Source: Trinickia acidisoli
GTDB taxonomy: Bacteria > Pseudomonadota > Gammaproteobacteria > Burkholderiales > Burkholderiaceae
Direction of reading: 5' to 3'
NCBI RefSeq assembly: GCF_017315725.1
Contig: NZ_JAFLRG010000002.1
Span: 1,736,001-1,800,000, forward strand
DNA: 64,000 nt
Under the pieces are notes generated by a model that had not been told where the DNA came from, did not search any database, and was given only the letters and a program-made list of their open reading frames with translations. Made by a program: the position numbers and the translations under genes. Positions 8,980 to 17,633 of the stretch are shown in pieces (position 1 is the first letter of the stretch; every line of letters starts with the position of its first letter).

Positions 8980-9780
8980 TCAGGCGCCGTCGAGCGCCTG
9001 GCGAATCTCGGCGACGAAGCGCGTCAGCGCCGTGGCGGCCGTCTGCGGCGGCTCCTCTTCGAGCAATTGCACCAGACGGCTGCCGATCACGACGGCATCG
9101 GCCACCTCGCCCACTGCGCGTGCCGTCGAGGCGTCCCGGATCCCGAATCCGACCCCGATAGGCAACTGCACTTGCGACTTGATGGCCGGGATTTTACTCG
9201 CGATGTTGGAAACGTCCAGATTTGCGGCGCCCGTCACCCCTTTGAGCGACACGTAGTAGATGTAGCCGCTCGCCGCTTTGCCAACCGCCGCAATGCGCTC
9301 GTCGGTTGAGGTAGGCGCGAGCAGGAAGATCGGATCGATGCCCACCGCGCGCAAGCGCTGAGCGAACTCCGACGATTCCTCGGGCGGGTAATCGACCGTC
9401 AGCACACCGTCGACGCCCGCTTCGGCAGCCGCGGCGGCAAAGGCATCGACGCCCATGCGCTCGATCGGATTGGCGTAGCCCATCAGTACGACCGGCGTCT
9501 TCGCATCCTGCTCGCGGAACCGCTTCACGTCGGCGATCACGTGCTTCAACGTCACGCCGTGCGCGAGCGCGCGCTCCGACGAGCGCTGGACCACGGGGCC
9601 GTCGGCCATCGGGTCCGAGAACGGCACGCCGAGCTCGATGACGTCGGCGCCGCCGGCCACGAGCGCATGCATGAATTCGACCGTGCGCGCCGGGTCCGGG
9701 TAGCCGGCCGTGATGAACGGAATCAACCCTTTCTTGTTTCGTGCGGCCAGCGCCGCGAATGTTTGTTCGATACGGGACAT
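8980..9780 (-). CDS. trpA: Tryptophan synthase alpha chain
   Basis: 266 residues, TIM-barrel. The catalytic residues are visible in VIELGVPFSDPMADGP (E49, D60). It cleaves indole-3-glycerol phosphate to indole and glyceraldehyde-3-phosphate and channels indole to TrpB. It lies 38 bp after the methyltransferase gene that separates it from trpB, and its product must pair with TrpB despite that insertion. A GC-rich inverted repeat (GCCGGC...GCCGGC near 8936-8953) lies between trpA and accD but has no T-run. Confidence 0.96.
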   Translation of the reverse strand: MSRIEQTFAALAARNKKGLIPFITAGYPDPARTVEFMHALVAGGADVIELGVPFSDPMADGPVVQRSSERALAHGVTLKHVIADVKRFREQDAKTPVVLMGYANPIERMGVDAFAAAAAEAGVDGVLTVDYPPEESSEFAQRLRAVGIDPIFLLAPTSTDERIAAVGKAASGYIYYVSLKGVTGAANLDVSNIASKIPAIKSQVQLPIGVGFGIRDASTARAVGEVADAVVIGSRLVQLLEEEPPQTAATALTRFVAEIRQALDGA

Positions 9781-9818
9781 GGTGTCTTCTCTACCGATAA
9801 GTGCGTTGCGCCGTGCCC

Positions 9819-10679
9819 TTACGAGGCGACGGCGGGCGCGTCGAGCGGTGCGCCGCTGATGGCGGCCACGCGCTCGCGCGCGATCGCGCAGTAATTTTCA
9901 TTGATCTCATAACCGACGAACCCGCGCCCATGCCGCGCGCAAGCCGCCGCAGTCGTGCCACTCCCCATGAATGGGTCGAGGACACGGCCGCCGGGCGGGC
10001 AGCTCGACAACACCATTCGCTCGACGATTTCCAGCGGCTTTTGCGTCGGGTGATCGACGCGCTCGGCATGCTGGCGATGCAGCCGCGACACCGACCACAC
10101 ATCCTTCGGGTTGTAGCCGACCTCGAGCCACTTGCTGCCCTCGAACAGCTTGCGCGAACGCGCCTTCTTCGTCGCCGCGTCGTACGGGATTCGAACGGGA
10201 TCGAGATCGAAGTAATAATCCTTCGATACCGCGAAAAACCCGATGTTGTCGTGTACGGACGTGAAGCGGCGCGTCGTCCCGCCCATGCTGGGCACGCGAC
10301 GGTCCCAGATGATCTCGTTGACCATCGTGAGCTTCGTCTTCAGGAACGAGAATATCTCCGGCGCGTACTGCCAGGTGCAGAAGACGTAGAGCGAACCGCT
10401 TGCCTTCAGCTTAGGGATGGCCAGATCGAGCCAACACCGCGTCCAGACGAGAAAATCTTCGCCCGAGCGCATGTCGGAATCGTTGCCGTAGTCCTTGCCG
10501 AGCCCATAAGGCGGATCGGCGACGATCAGGTCGACCGAGCCGTCGGGCACCGTTTGCGCATCTTCCAGAAAATCGCGGTTGCGCAAATCGATGGGCAGGC
10601 GCGGCGCACTCGTGCTGCCGAGCGCGCCGCCGGCGGCCGCGGCCTGCGGTGCGTCGAATTCGTCGATGAGATCACGCAT
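9819..10679 (-). CDS. Orphan DNA methyltransferase (beta-class N6-adenine/N4-cytosine)
   Basis: 286 residues. Motif IV DPPY at 55-58 precedes motif I FMGSGTT at 237-243, with a target-recognition segment between them; this order defines the beta class. DPPY points to N6-adenine or N4-cytosine methylation. No restriction endonuclease gene is adjacent: it lies 12 bp after trpB and 38 bp before trpA on the same strand, so it is co-transcribed with tryptophan synthase. From memory, the B. cenocepacia methyltransferase encoded at the equivalent chromosome 2 locus has been tied to GTWWAC methylation; I could not verify that this is the same family member. Confidence 0.9.
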   Translation of the reverse strand: MRDLIDEFDAPQAAAAGGALGSTSAPRLPIDLRNRDFLEDAQTVPDGSVDLIVADPPYGLGKDYGNDSDMRSGEDFLVWTRCWLDLAIPKLKASGSLYVFCTWQYAPEIFSFLKTKLTMVNEIIWDRRVPSMGGTTRRFTSVHDNIGFFAVSKDYYFDLDPVRIPYDAATKKARSRKLFEGSKWLEVGYNPKDVWSVSRLHRQHAERVDHPTQKPLEIVERMVLSSCPPGGRVLDPFMGSGTTAAACARHGRGFVGYEINENYCAIARERVAAISGAPLDAPAVAS

Positions 10680-10691
10680 TGCCGATCGGGC

Positions 10692-11885
10692 TCAGAGCGC
10701 AAGGCCCGAGCGTTCGGCGACTGTGTGCATATCCTTGTCGCCGCGGCCCGAAAGGTTGACGAGCAAATGCGTGTCGCGCGGCAGCGTCGGCGCGATCTTG
10801 GCCGCATACGCAAGCGCGTGACTCGATTCGAGCGCGGGGATGATGCCCTCGATCCGGCAGCAGTCGTGGAACGCCTTGAGCGCTTCGTCGTCGGTGATGC
10901 CGACGTATTGCGCACGGCCGCTGTCCTTCAGCCACGCGTGCTCGGGGCCGACGCCGGGATAGTCGAGGCCCGCCGAAATCGAATGCGTCTCGATGATCTG
11001 GCCGTTTTCGTCCTGCAGCAGGTAGGTGCGATTGCCGTGCAGCACGCCGGGGCTGCCGCCGATCAGCGAAGCGGCGTGGTGCCCCGTTTCGATCCCCTCG
11101 CCCGCCGCCTCGACGCCGACCAGCTTGACGGCCGTATCGTCGATGTACGGATAGAAGATGCCCATCGCATTGGACCCCCCGCCGACGCAGGCGATCACCA
11201 TGTCAGGCTGCCGGCCCGTGAGTTCAGGCATCTGCACGCGGCATTCGTCGCCGATCACGCGTTGAAAATCGCGGACCATCATCGGATACGGATGCGGGCC
11301 CGCAACGGTGCCGATGATGTAGAACGTGCTTTCGACGTTCGTCACCCAGTCGCGCATCGCTTCGTTCAACGCGTCCTTGAGCGTGCGCGAACCCGATTCG
11401 ACGGGTATGACCGTGGCGCCGAGCAGCTTCATTCGATAGACGTTGGCGGCCTGCCGGCGCACGTCCTCGGCACCCATGTAGACGACGCACTCCATGCCGA
11501 AGCGCGCCGCGATCGTGGCGGTGGCCACGCCGTGCTGGCCGGCGCCCGTCTCGGCGATCACGCGCGGCTTGCCCATGCGCTTGGCGAGCAACGCTTGGCC
11601 GATGACGTTGTTGACCTTGTGCGCGCCCGTGTGATTGAGATCCTCGCGCTTGAGGAACAGTTGCGCGCCGCCGAGCAGCTCGCTCCAGCGTCGGGCGTGA
11701 TAGACCGGCGACGGACGGCCGACGAAATACTTCAGCTCGTGCTGATACTCGGCGATGAAATCGGGATCTTGGCTGTACTTCTCGTAGGCGAGGCGCAACT
11801 CGTCCAGGGCATGAACGAGCGTTTCGGCGACGAACGTGCCGCCGTATGGGCCGAAGTGGCCCCGTTGATCAGGAAGGTTGTACAT
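10692..11885 (-). CDS. trpB: Tryptophan synthase beta chain
   Basis: 397 residues starting MYNLPDQRGHFGPYGGTF. The PLP-binding lysine is K90 in LNHTGAHKVNNVIGQ; the phosphate loop is the glycine run CVGGGSNAMG. It condenses indole with serine to tryptophan. An upstream in-frame ATG would add 14 residues not typical of TrpB. Neighbours are trpF 61 bp upstream and the methyltransferase 12 bp downstream. Confidence 0.96.
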   Translation of the reverse strand: MYNLPDQRGHFGPYGGTFVAETLVHALDELRLAYEKYSQDPDFIAEYQHELKYFVGRPSPVYHARRWSELLGGAQLFLKREDLNHTGAHKVNNVIGQALLAKRMGKPRVIAETGAGQHGVATATIAARFGMECVVYMGAEDVRRQAANVYRMKLLGATVIPVESGSRTLKDALNEAMRDWVTNVESTFYIIGTVAGPHPYPMMVRDFQRVIGDECRVQMPELTGRQPDMVIACVGGGSNAMGIFYPYIDDTAVKLVGVEAAGEGIETGHHAASLIGGSPGVLHGNRTYLLQDENGQIIETHSISAGLDYPGVGPEHAWLKDSGRAQYVGITDDEALKAFHDCCRIEGIIPALESSHALAYAAKIAPTLPRDTHLLVNLSGRGDKDMHTVAERSGLAL

Positions 11886-11946
11886 GGTCAGAACTCTTCG
11901 CAGCGGCGGCGAGGCGCCTATTGGCAAGCCCGCCGCCTTGGCTTTG

Positions 11947-12654
11947 TCACCCGGCGTCCGCCTCGCGCACCGCGCGCACGAACGCCGCCATTCGGGCGGG
12001 ATCTTTCACGCCCTTGGCGCCCGCTACTTCGATGCCGCTCGAGACATCGACCGCGTAGGGGCGCACGCGCCGAATGGCGTCACCGACGTTTTGCGCGTTC
12101 AACCCACCACTCAAAACGGCCCGACGCGCGAGCTCTGCTGGAATAAGTGACCAATCGAATATCTTCCCGCCGCCGCCATAGCCTTCCACGAGCGTGTCGA
12201 AGAGCAAGCCGCCGGCTGTCGAATAGTTAAGGGCCGATTCTACCAAATCGGCAGGCCGCATATCCGCCCCGATGCGCAAGGCACGCAGCCACGGCAGCCC
12301 CGCGACGCTCGCAAGCTGCTCGCACTGCGCGGGCGTTTCATCGCCGTGGAACTGCAGCATCGTCAACGCCACATTGCTCGTCACTTCGCCGACCCACGCC
12401 GCGGTCGGATTCACGAAGAGGCCGACGACGGAGACGAACGGCGGTAGCCCGCCGGCGAGATCGATGGCTTCGGCAACGCCGACCGAACGCGGGCTCGGCG
12501 GATAAAAAACGAGGCCGATCGCATCGGCGCCAAGTTCGACGGCCAGCTCGACGTCCGCGCGGCGCGACAAGCCGCAAAGCTTGATGCGCGTACGCCGGGA
12601 AATCGGGCCGATGGCTTGCGAGATGGCTTGAGAAACGGGGACAGCGTGGGTCAT
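11947..12654 (-). CDS. trpF: Phosphoribosylanthranilate isomerase
   Basis: 235 residues from the ATG at 12654, four bases after the truA stop, which suggests translational coupling. A start 28 codons upstream would run into truA. The core begins RTRIKLCGLSRRADVELAVE, where the Cys is the expected general base, and it ends with the SSGIEVAGAKGVKDPARMAAF phosphate-binding region. It is a TIM-barrel isomerase of the third step of tryptophan synthesis from anthranilate. Confidence 0.94.
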   Translation of the reverse strand: MTHAVPVSQAISQAIGPISRRTRIKLCGLSRRADVELAVELGADAIGLVFYPPSPRSVGVAEAIDLAGGLPPFVSVVGLFVNPTAAWVGEVTSNVALTMLQFHGDETPAQCEQLASVAGLPWLRALRIGADMRPADLVESALNYSTAGGLLFDTLVEGYGGGGKIFDWSLIPAELARRAVLSGGLNAQNVGDAIRRVRPYAVDVSSGIEVAGAKGVKDPARMAAFVRAVREADAG

Positions 12655-12658
12655 GGGC

Positions 12659-13456
12659 TCACTCGCTCCAAATGCCGCTCCAAGGCACACTGCCGAGGGG
12701 CGCGGGCGGCACCGCATAGGCCTCGGGGTAGCCGACATGGGCCAGGTAAAGGCCCTCCGGCATGAAGGTTGGCGCGGCGCAATCGCGATCGCGGCTTGCC
12801 AGTACGTCTGCCATCCACGACACGGGATGGCGCCCTCGGCCCACGGCCACGAGGCAGCCCATCAGGTTGCGCACCATATGATGCAGAAACGCGTTCGCCC
12901 GAAAGCGAAAATGGATCAAATCGTCGGCCTGCCGGATGTCGATTCGATAGAGATGCTTGATCGGCGTTTTCGCCTGGCACTCGGACGAACGAAACGCCGA
13001 AAAGTCGTGCTCGCCGATCAAGCATTGCGCCGCGGCGCGCATGGCATCGAGATCGAGCGGCGTGTGAATCCACCCGGCGCGGCCGGTCAACATCGGCGAG
13101 CGCACGGCGTTGACATAGAGCACGTAGTAATAGGTGCGCTCGAAGGCGGCAAAGCGGGCGTGGAAATCGTCGGGCATCTGCTTGGCCCACGTCACGGCCA
13201 CGCTCGGCGGCAAGAATGCGTTCGTGCCGCGCACCCACGAAAAATCCTGGCGATCGAGGTCCGTGTCGAAATGAACGACCTGCCCGAGCCCATGCACGCC
13301 CGTGTCCGTGCGCCCCGCCACGACCGTATGCAACGGCTTGCAGGCGAAATCGGCCAGCGCCCGTTCGAGCGCGTCTTGCACGGTCTTGCCATGCGGTTGC
13401 GACTGCCAGCCGCAAAACGCCGTGCCGTCGTACTGAATGCCGAGAGCGATGCGCAT
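12659..13456 (-). CDS. truA: tRNA pseudouridine(38-40) synthase
   Basis: 265 residues, full family length. The catalytic aspartate is D51 in VVAGRTDTGVHGLGQVVHFD. The C-terminal half shows the usual NAFLHHMVRNLMGCLVAVGRG helix. It modifies uridines 38-40 of tRNA anticodon arms. It sits between fimV (11 bp upstream) and trpF (4 bp downstream), so it is probably read from the fimV-trpA transcript. Confidence 0.95.
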   Translation of the reverse strand: MRIALGIQYDGTAFCGWQSQPHGKTVQDALERALADFACKPLHTVVAGRTDTGVHGLGQVVHFDTDLDRQDFSWVRGTNAFLPPSVAVTWAKQMPDDFHARFAAFERTYYYVLYVNAVRSPMLTGRAGWIHTPLDLDAMRAAAQCLIGEHDFSAFRSSECQAKTPIKHLYRIDIRQADDLIHFRFRANAFLHHMVRNLMGCLVAVGRGRHPVSWMADVLASRDRDCAAPTFMPEGLYLAHVGYPEAYAVPPAPLGSVPWSGIWSE

Positions 13457-13467
13457 GTCAGCGGGCG

Positions 13468-15954
13468 TCAGGAAAGCGGCGCGAGCGTCGCGAGAAGCGC
13501 GTGCGCGTCGTCGTGCGTCGCCGCGTCGCTCGACTCGATCACTTCGTGAATCAGCGTGCGAGCGCCACCCAGATCGCCGAGCGCAATGTACTCCGTCGCC
13601 AGATCGAGCTTGTTGCGGGCAATCCGTGCAAGCTGCTCGGGGGTGAATTGCGGCTGCGGCGCGGCGTCGGCGTGCTCGCCCCCGCGCTCGCTCGCGGCCG
13701 CGCCCGGCAAATCGAGGTCGAACGAGAGATCGAGGCGGCCGACCGGCGCAGCGCCCAGTCCAGACACCCCGGGGTAGACGGCGGGCATCGCGCTCGCCCG
13801 CGCTTGAAAATCAACGCGCTCGCTCGGCTCGGCATGCTCAATGGGGGCGTCCGTCGGCGCGACATGCGCGGCCCCATCGATGCTCGCAGCCGAACCGGCC
13901 GCCGGTTCGGCCGCTTCGTGCTCCGGCTCGCCCGCTCGCTCTGTAGGGTAGGCGCCGCCTTCAACCGCCGGGCCGATGCGCGGCGGCAAACCCAGATCGA
14001 GATCACCCAGCGCTGCGATCGCCTCCGGAGGCAGCGTCGCCTCGCTCCCCGGCACGCCGGTGGCTTCGGCTGCGGGCGTGGCCTCGAATACAGCCGTTTC
14101 GTGCGATCCCGGCCGGCCCGGGTGCGCTGTTTGGGGTTCCTCCTCCACCGCCGGGGCGTGCGGGGCAACCGTCTCAGGCGGCACGAGCTCGATCGAAGGC
14201 GCGGCTTCGACAGCCGGCGACGCTGCGCGCGCGGCGGTTTCGGTCGATGCGCCGTCGTCCAGCGCCGCCGCCGCGGGACTCGTCTCGGAGGACGGCTCGG
14301 CGGGCGTACCGGGTTCGTCGGCCCCGGTCAAAGCATCCTCCTCGCCTTCGCCGGCTTCGAGCGCGAACAGAGGATTGTCCGGGTCGAGTTGACGTCCGAT
14401 CGACGCGACGTGAATCCAATTCGGGCCGCGTCCGCCCGAAAGGCGGTAGATGCGCTGGGCGATTTCGTCGAAGCCTCGCACGTTCTTGCGTTCGGCGTAA
14501 TGCCCGGCGAGCCCCATCAGCGCGCGTTTGCTCGACGGGGCGCGCGCGAGGATCGCCAAGAATTCGGCCTCGACCGGGTCATCCGCCGTCGCGGCGGGGG
14601 CAAGCGACGTCTGAGCGGCGTCCGCGCCCTGCGCGGGCGAAGCGGCACCCGTCGCGGAGCCGTTGGTCAAACCGCCAACCGGCGGCACAGGGCGACGGCG
14701 ACGGCTGATGCCGAGCGCGCCGAGCAACACGAGCAGTGCCGCCACGATGGCGGCGGCAATGGCGGCGACAGCCGGAATATCGTTGCGCGCCAGGCTGAAG
14801 CCATAGCCGCCGATGCCGATGAAACGTCGATTGGCGGCGGCTCCGGCACGCGAGCGCCCCGGAGCGGACGCGGCGGCCACGCCCGACGCCGGCGGCGGCG
14901 CCGAGAAACCGGAAGCGGCGACCGGCGGCGCACTGCCCGATGCCGCGGGATGCCCCATCGAAGGGGCTCCGACGCCATGCTGCTGCAGCTCCATCAACAC
15001 GCGATTCTTGAGTGCAAGTAATTGCTGGAGACTTGTGACCTTTGGATGCGAGGCCGCAACGGCCGGCGTTGCCACGGACGATGTCGTAACGGTGGGCCTC
15101 GGCGCACTCGTCACGACGGCCGTGGATGCGGACGCCGCTGCCCCCGCGCTCGCTGCGGTTCCACCGGATGCGACCGTCGGCGACGAAGCGTTCACGCTCC
15201 CCGACGCCGCGACGCCGGCTGACGCCCCGACAGCGCCAGCCGGGGTCTGGGTCGCCCCGCTCGCCGGCGCCGCAGTTGCCGGTGCCGATTGAATGGCACC
15301 GGCCCAAGCATGCCCGCCGCTCGCACCGCTCGGCGCACTCGGCTGCGGGCGAGGCGCGGCCGCCGGCGCAGTCTTCGGGGCAACCGCGACGGCTGCCGCA
15401 GCCGCCTTGGCTGCAGCTGACGCACCCGCGACTGCGCTGGCCGGTGCGGGCAAGGCCGTCGCGCCGGGTGCGGGTGCCGGCTGCGTCGCGGGCGCGCCGC
15501 TCGCCTTCGCGCCAACGGCGGCGCCTTGTGATGCCGCAGCGCCGACAGGATTCGCATTTGGCGCGCTGGCGGAGGCCGCCGGCGCCGGCGCGGCCTTGAC
15601 GACCGCCCCCGTCGCATCGAGCGCGGGAACGTCCAGCACGACGCCGAGCTTCAATAGGCTCGGATCGCCGCGCATGAATGCCGACGGATTGGCATCGAAG
15701 ATCGATTTCGCGGCCCGAGCCAGCACCGCCTTGTCGTGCGACTGAGTGGCAGCCGCGGCAATATCGGCAAGCGACTGCCCGGGCTTGACGGTGTACTGCA
15801 TCGCGGCCGAAGCGGCGGGCATGCTCTGGGCGACGGGCGCCAAGGCGGCTGCCCCCGCGGTGGCGGGCGACGCGGCCCCGGCGGGCGATGCGCAAGCGAG
15901 CCAAGCGCAGGCGACCGCGAGGGGGACGACGCAGCGCGTCGAACGTGTTGTCAT
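13468..15954 (-). CDS. fimV: FimV-like peptidoglycan-binding protein (LysM, TM, C-terminal FimV domain)
   Basis: About 828 residues from the ATG at 15954, which gives a signal peptide (TTRSTRCVVPLAVACAWLA). A LysM-like segment (YTVKPGQSLADIAAAATQSH) follows at about 55-75. Then come some 300 residues of Ala/Pro/Ser-rich linker, a membrane helix near 410 (VAAIAAAIVAALLVLLGALG), an acidic cytoplasmic region and a C-terminal TPR-like FimV domain (LARIARNKLDLATEYIALGD). In Pseudomonas FimV organises polar type IV pili and flagella; a similar role here is inference. A start 23 codons upstream is possible but would displace the signal peptide. No clear ribosome site is seen. Confidence 0.87.
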   Translation of the reverse strand: MTTRSTRCVVPLAVACAWLACASPAGAASPATAGAAALAPVAQSMPAASAAMQYTVKPGQSLADIAAAATQSHDKAVLARAAKSIFDANPSAFMRGDPSLLKLGVVLDVPALDATGAVVKAAPAPAASASAPNANPVGAAASQGAAVGAKASGAPATQPAPAPGATALPAPASAVAGASAAAKAAAAAVAVAPKTAPAAAPRPQPSAPSGASGGHAWAGAIQSAPATAAPASGATQTPAGAVGASAGVAASGSVNASSPTVASGGTAASAGAAASASTAVVTSAPRPTVTTSSVATPAVAASHPKVTSLQQLLALKNRVLMELQQHGVGAPSMGHPAASGSAPPVAASGFSAPPPASGVAAASAPGRSRAGAAANRRFIGIGGYGFSLARNDIPAVAAIAAAIVAALLVLLGALGISRRRRPVPPVGGLTNGSATGAASPAQGADAAQTSLAPAATADDPVEAEFLAILARAPSSKRALMGLAGHYAERKNVRGFDEIAQRIYRLSGGRGPNWIHVASIGRQLDPDNPLFALEAGEGEEDALTGADEPGTPAEPSSETSPAAAALDDGASTETAARAASPAVEAAPSIELVPPETVAPHAPAVEEEPQTAHPGRPGSHETAVFEATPAAEATGVPGSEATLPPEAIAALGDLDLGLPPRIGPAVEGGAYPTERAGEPEHEAAEPAAGSAASIDGAAHVAPTDAPIEHAEPSERVDFQARASAMPAVYPGVSGLGAAPVGRLDLSFDLDLPGAAASERGGEHADAAPQPQFTPEQLARIARNKLDLATEYIALGDLGGARTLIHEVIESSDAATHDDAHALLATLAPLS

Positions 15955-16026
15955 GGAGGTGTCACGCGCGTTCAAGCGCGCCTCGAAATGGCGTTTGGGG
16001 GAGACCAAAATTCGCTGCGGCACAAG

Positions 16027-16055
16027 AAAAAAGGCGTCGCGGTAAAGCGACGCCC
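16027..16055 (-). terminator. Intrinsic terminator after asd
   Basis: Hairpin with arms GGCGTCGC (16033-16040) and GCGACGCC (16047-16054) and a 6-nt loop. On the minus strand it is followed by TTTTTT (16032-16027). It lies between the asd stop and fimV and should separate the asd transcript from the fimV-trp run, implying that fimV has its own promoter. Confidence 0.85.
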
Positions 16056-16175
16056 TTCATGGGTTCCTATGCGTCGTAACCGCGTAGTTTACGTGAGGAA
16101 CCTGGGCAAAACCACTGCGCGACGCAGCGCATCGAATCGAGCGTTCCATACGGCGCACGTCACACGCGCCGCGGC

Positions 16176-17297
16176 TTACTTCTCCAGCAGGATGCGCAGC
16201 ATGCGGCGCAGCGGCTCGGCCGCGCCCCACAAAAGTTGATCGCCGACCGTGAAAGCCGACAGATACTCCCCGCCCATCGCGAGCTTGCGCAAACGGCCGA
16301 CGGGAACCGACAGCGTCCCGGTCACGACAGCCGGCGACAATTCGCGCATCGATGCTTCGCGCTCGTTCGGCACGACCTTGACCCAATCGTTCGCCGCCGC
16401 AAGGATACCGTTGATCTCATCGAGCGGCACGTCCTTCTTCAGCTTGATGGTCATGGCTTGAGAGTGGCAGCGCATCGCGCCGATACGCACGCACAGGCCG
16501 TCGACGGGAACCGAACCGGGCTGCCCCATTGCCGGCTTGCCGAGGATCTTGTTCGCCTCGGCGCCGCCCTTCCACTCTTCCTTCGACATGCCGTTGCCGA
16601 GATCCTTGTCGATCCAAGGAATCAGCGAGCCGGCGAGCGGCACGCCGAAATGCTGCGTCGGCATCGCATCGGCGTTCATCGTTTCGAGCACGCGCCGGTC
16701 GATGTCGAGGATGGCCGAAGCGGGATCGGCCAGTTGCTCCTTGACGGCGCTGTGCAGCGTGCCCATTTGCGACAGCAGTTCGCGCATGTTTTGCGCGCCT
16801 GCACCCGACGCGGCCTGATAGGTCATGGCCGTCATCCAATCGACGAGATTCTCGTTGAAGAGCCCGCCGAGCGCCATCAGCATGAGGCTGACCGTGCAGT
16901 TGCCGCCGATGAAATTCTTCGTGCCCGCCACGAGCGCTTCCTTGATCACGCCAAGATTGACGGGATCGAGGATGATGACGGCGTCGTCGGACATGCGCAG
17001 CGACGAAGCAGCATCGATCCAATAGCCCTTCCAGCCCGCGGCGCGCAGCTTCGGAAACACCTCGTTCGTGTAATCGCCGCCTTGACAGGTGATGACGACG
17101 TCGCACTTCTTCAGATCGTCGATGCTCGTGGCGTCTTTGAGCTTCGTCTCGTTCTTGGCGAACGACGGCGCGTTTCCGCCCACGTTGCTGGTGCTGAAAA
17201 ACACCGGTTCGATCAGATCGAAATCGCCTTCCTGCTGCATTCGCTGCATCAGGACGCTGCCGACCATGCCGCGCCAACCTACGAGACCTACGTTCAT
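16176..17297 (-). CDS. asd: Aspartate-semialdehyde dehydrogenase
   Basis: 373 residues starting MNVGLVGWRGMVGSVLMQRM, the NADP-binding Rossmann loop. The catalytic cysteine is C134 in FIGGNCTVSLML. It reduces beta-aspartyl phosphate to aspartate semialdehyde, the branch point to lysine/diaminopimelate, threonine and methionine. The longer upstream reading frame (24 extra residues) is not family-like. It is followed by an intrinsic terminator; upstream is a small ORF and then the transposon. Confidence 0.96.
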   Translation of the reverse strand: MNVGLVGWRGMVGSVLMQRMQQEGDFDLIEPVFFSTSNVGGNAPSFAKNETKLKDATSIDDLKKCDVVITCQGGDYTNEVFPKLRAAGWKGYWIDAASSLRMSDDAVIILDPVNLGVIKEALVAGTKNFIGGNCTVSLMLMALGGLFNENLVDWMTAMTYQAASGAGAQNMRELLSQMGTLHSAVKEQLADPASAILDIDRRVLETMNADAMPTQHFGVPLAGSLIPWIDKDLGNGMSKEEWKGGAEANKILGKPAMGQPGSVPVDGLCVRIGAMRCHSQAMTIKLKKDVPLDEINGILAAANDWVKVVPNEREASMRELSPAVVTGTLSVPVGRLRKLAMGGEYLSAFTVGDQLLWGAAEPLRRMLRILLEK

Positions 17298-17378
17298 GAC
17301 TAACCCTTGGAGTGGACGCTTCCCCGCAACCTTGCCCGGCGTGACCGCGCGGGGAAGACGAGCGGGCACGACGGACGA

Positions 17379-17522
17379 TCAGCTTTTCGTGATCGTTTTG
17401 GGGGTAATCGTAATGATGGCGATGCCGGCAATGCCGACGACACCAGCGATGGCGAGCCCACCCACACGGGCCGTATCGCCGTGCAGGTTTTCAATCGAGG
17501 AGATTTGGGACAGTTGCGCCAT
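17379..17522 (-). CDS. Possible small single-pass membrane protein, 47 aa
   Basis: A minus-strand frame from ATG 17522 to TGA 17379: polar N-terminus MAQLSQISSIENLHGDTARV followed by a hydrophobic helix (VGGLAIAGVVGIAGIAIITI) and a short basic tail TPKTITKS. Third-position GC is about two thirds, lower than in neighbouring genes. I see no good ribosome-binding site. It lies upstream of asd on the same strand, between asd and the transposon. It could be a real small membrane protein or chance; no family is recognised. Confidence 0.35.
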   Translation of the reverse strand: MAQLSQISSIENLHGDTARVGGLAIAGVVGIAGIAIITITPKTITKS

Positions 17523-17574
17523 CGCGACAGTCTACACGAAAAATCGGCATCGGCGCGCCCGAGCCTTGTCCAAT

Positions 17575-17633
17575 GGCAAAGGAGTCTGGGCGGGGCGGCG
17601 TGATTCCAACGGCAAAGGAGTCTGAGCGGGGAG
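17575..17633 (+). repeat. Direct repeat pair at the left side of the transposon
   Basis: GGCAAAGGAGTCTG at 17575-17588 recurs at 17611-17624, 36 bp apart; the GCGGGG that follows is shared after one mismatch. They lie just outside or at the left end of the element. Such spaced repeats can be transposase-binding sites, but no matching copy was found at the right end. Confidence 0.6.

Noticed and set aside
9801..12146. 781-codon plus-strand frame across trpA-methyltransferase-trpB
   Set aside because: It mirrors three clear minus-strand genes and shows no protein family motif.
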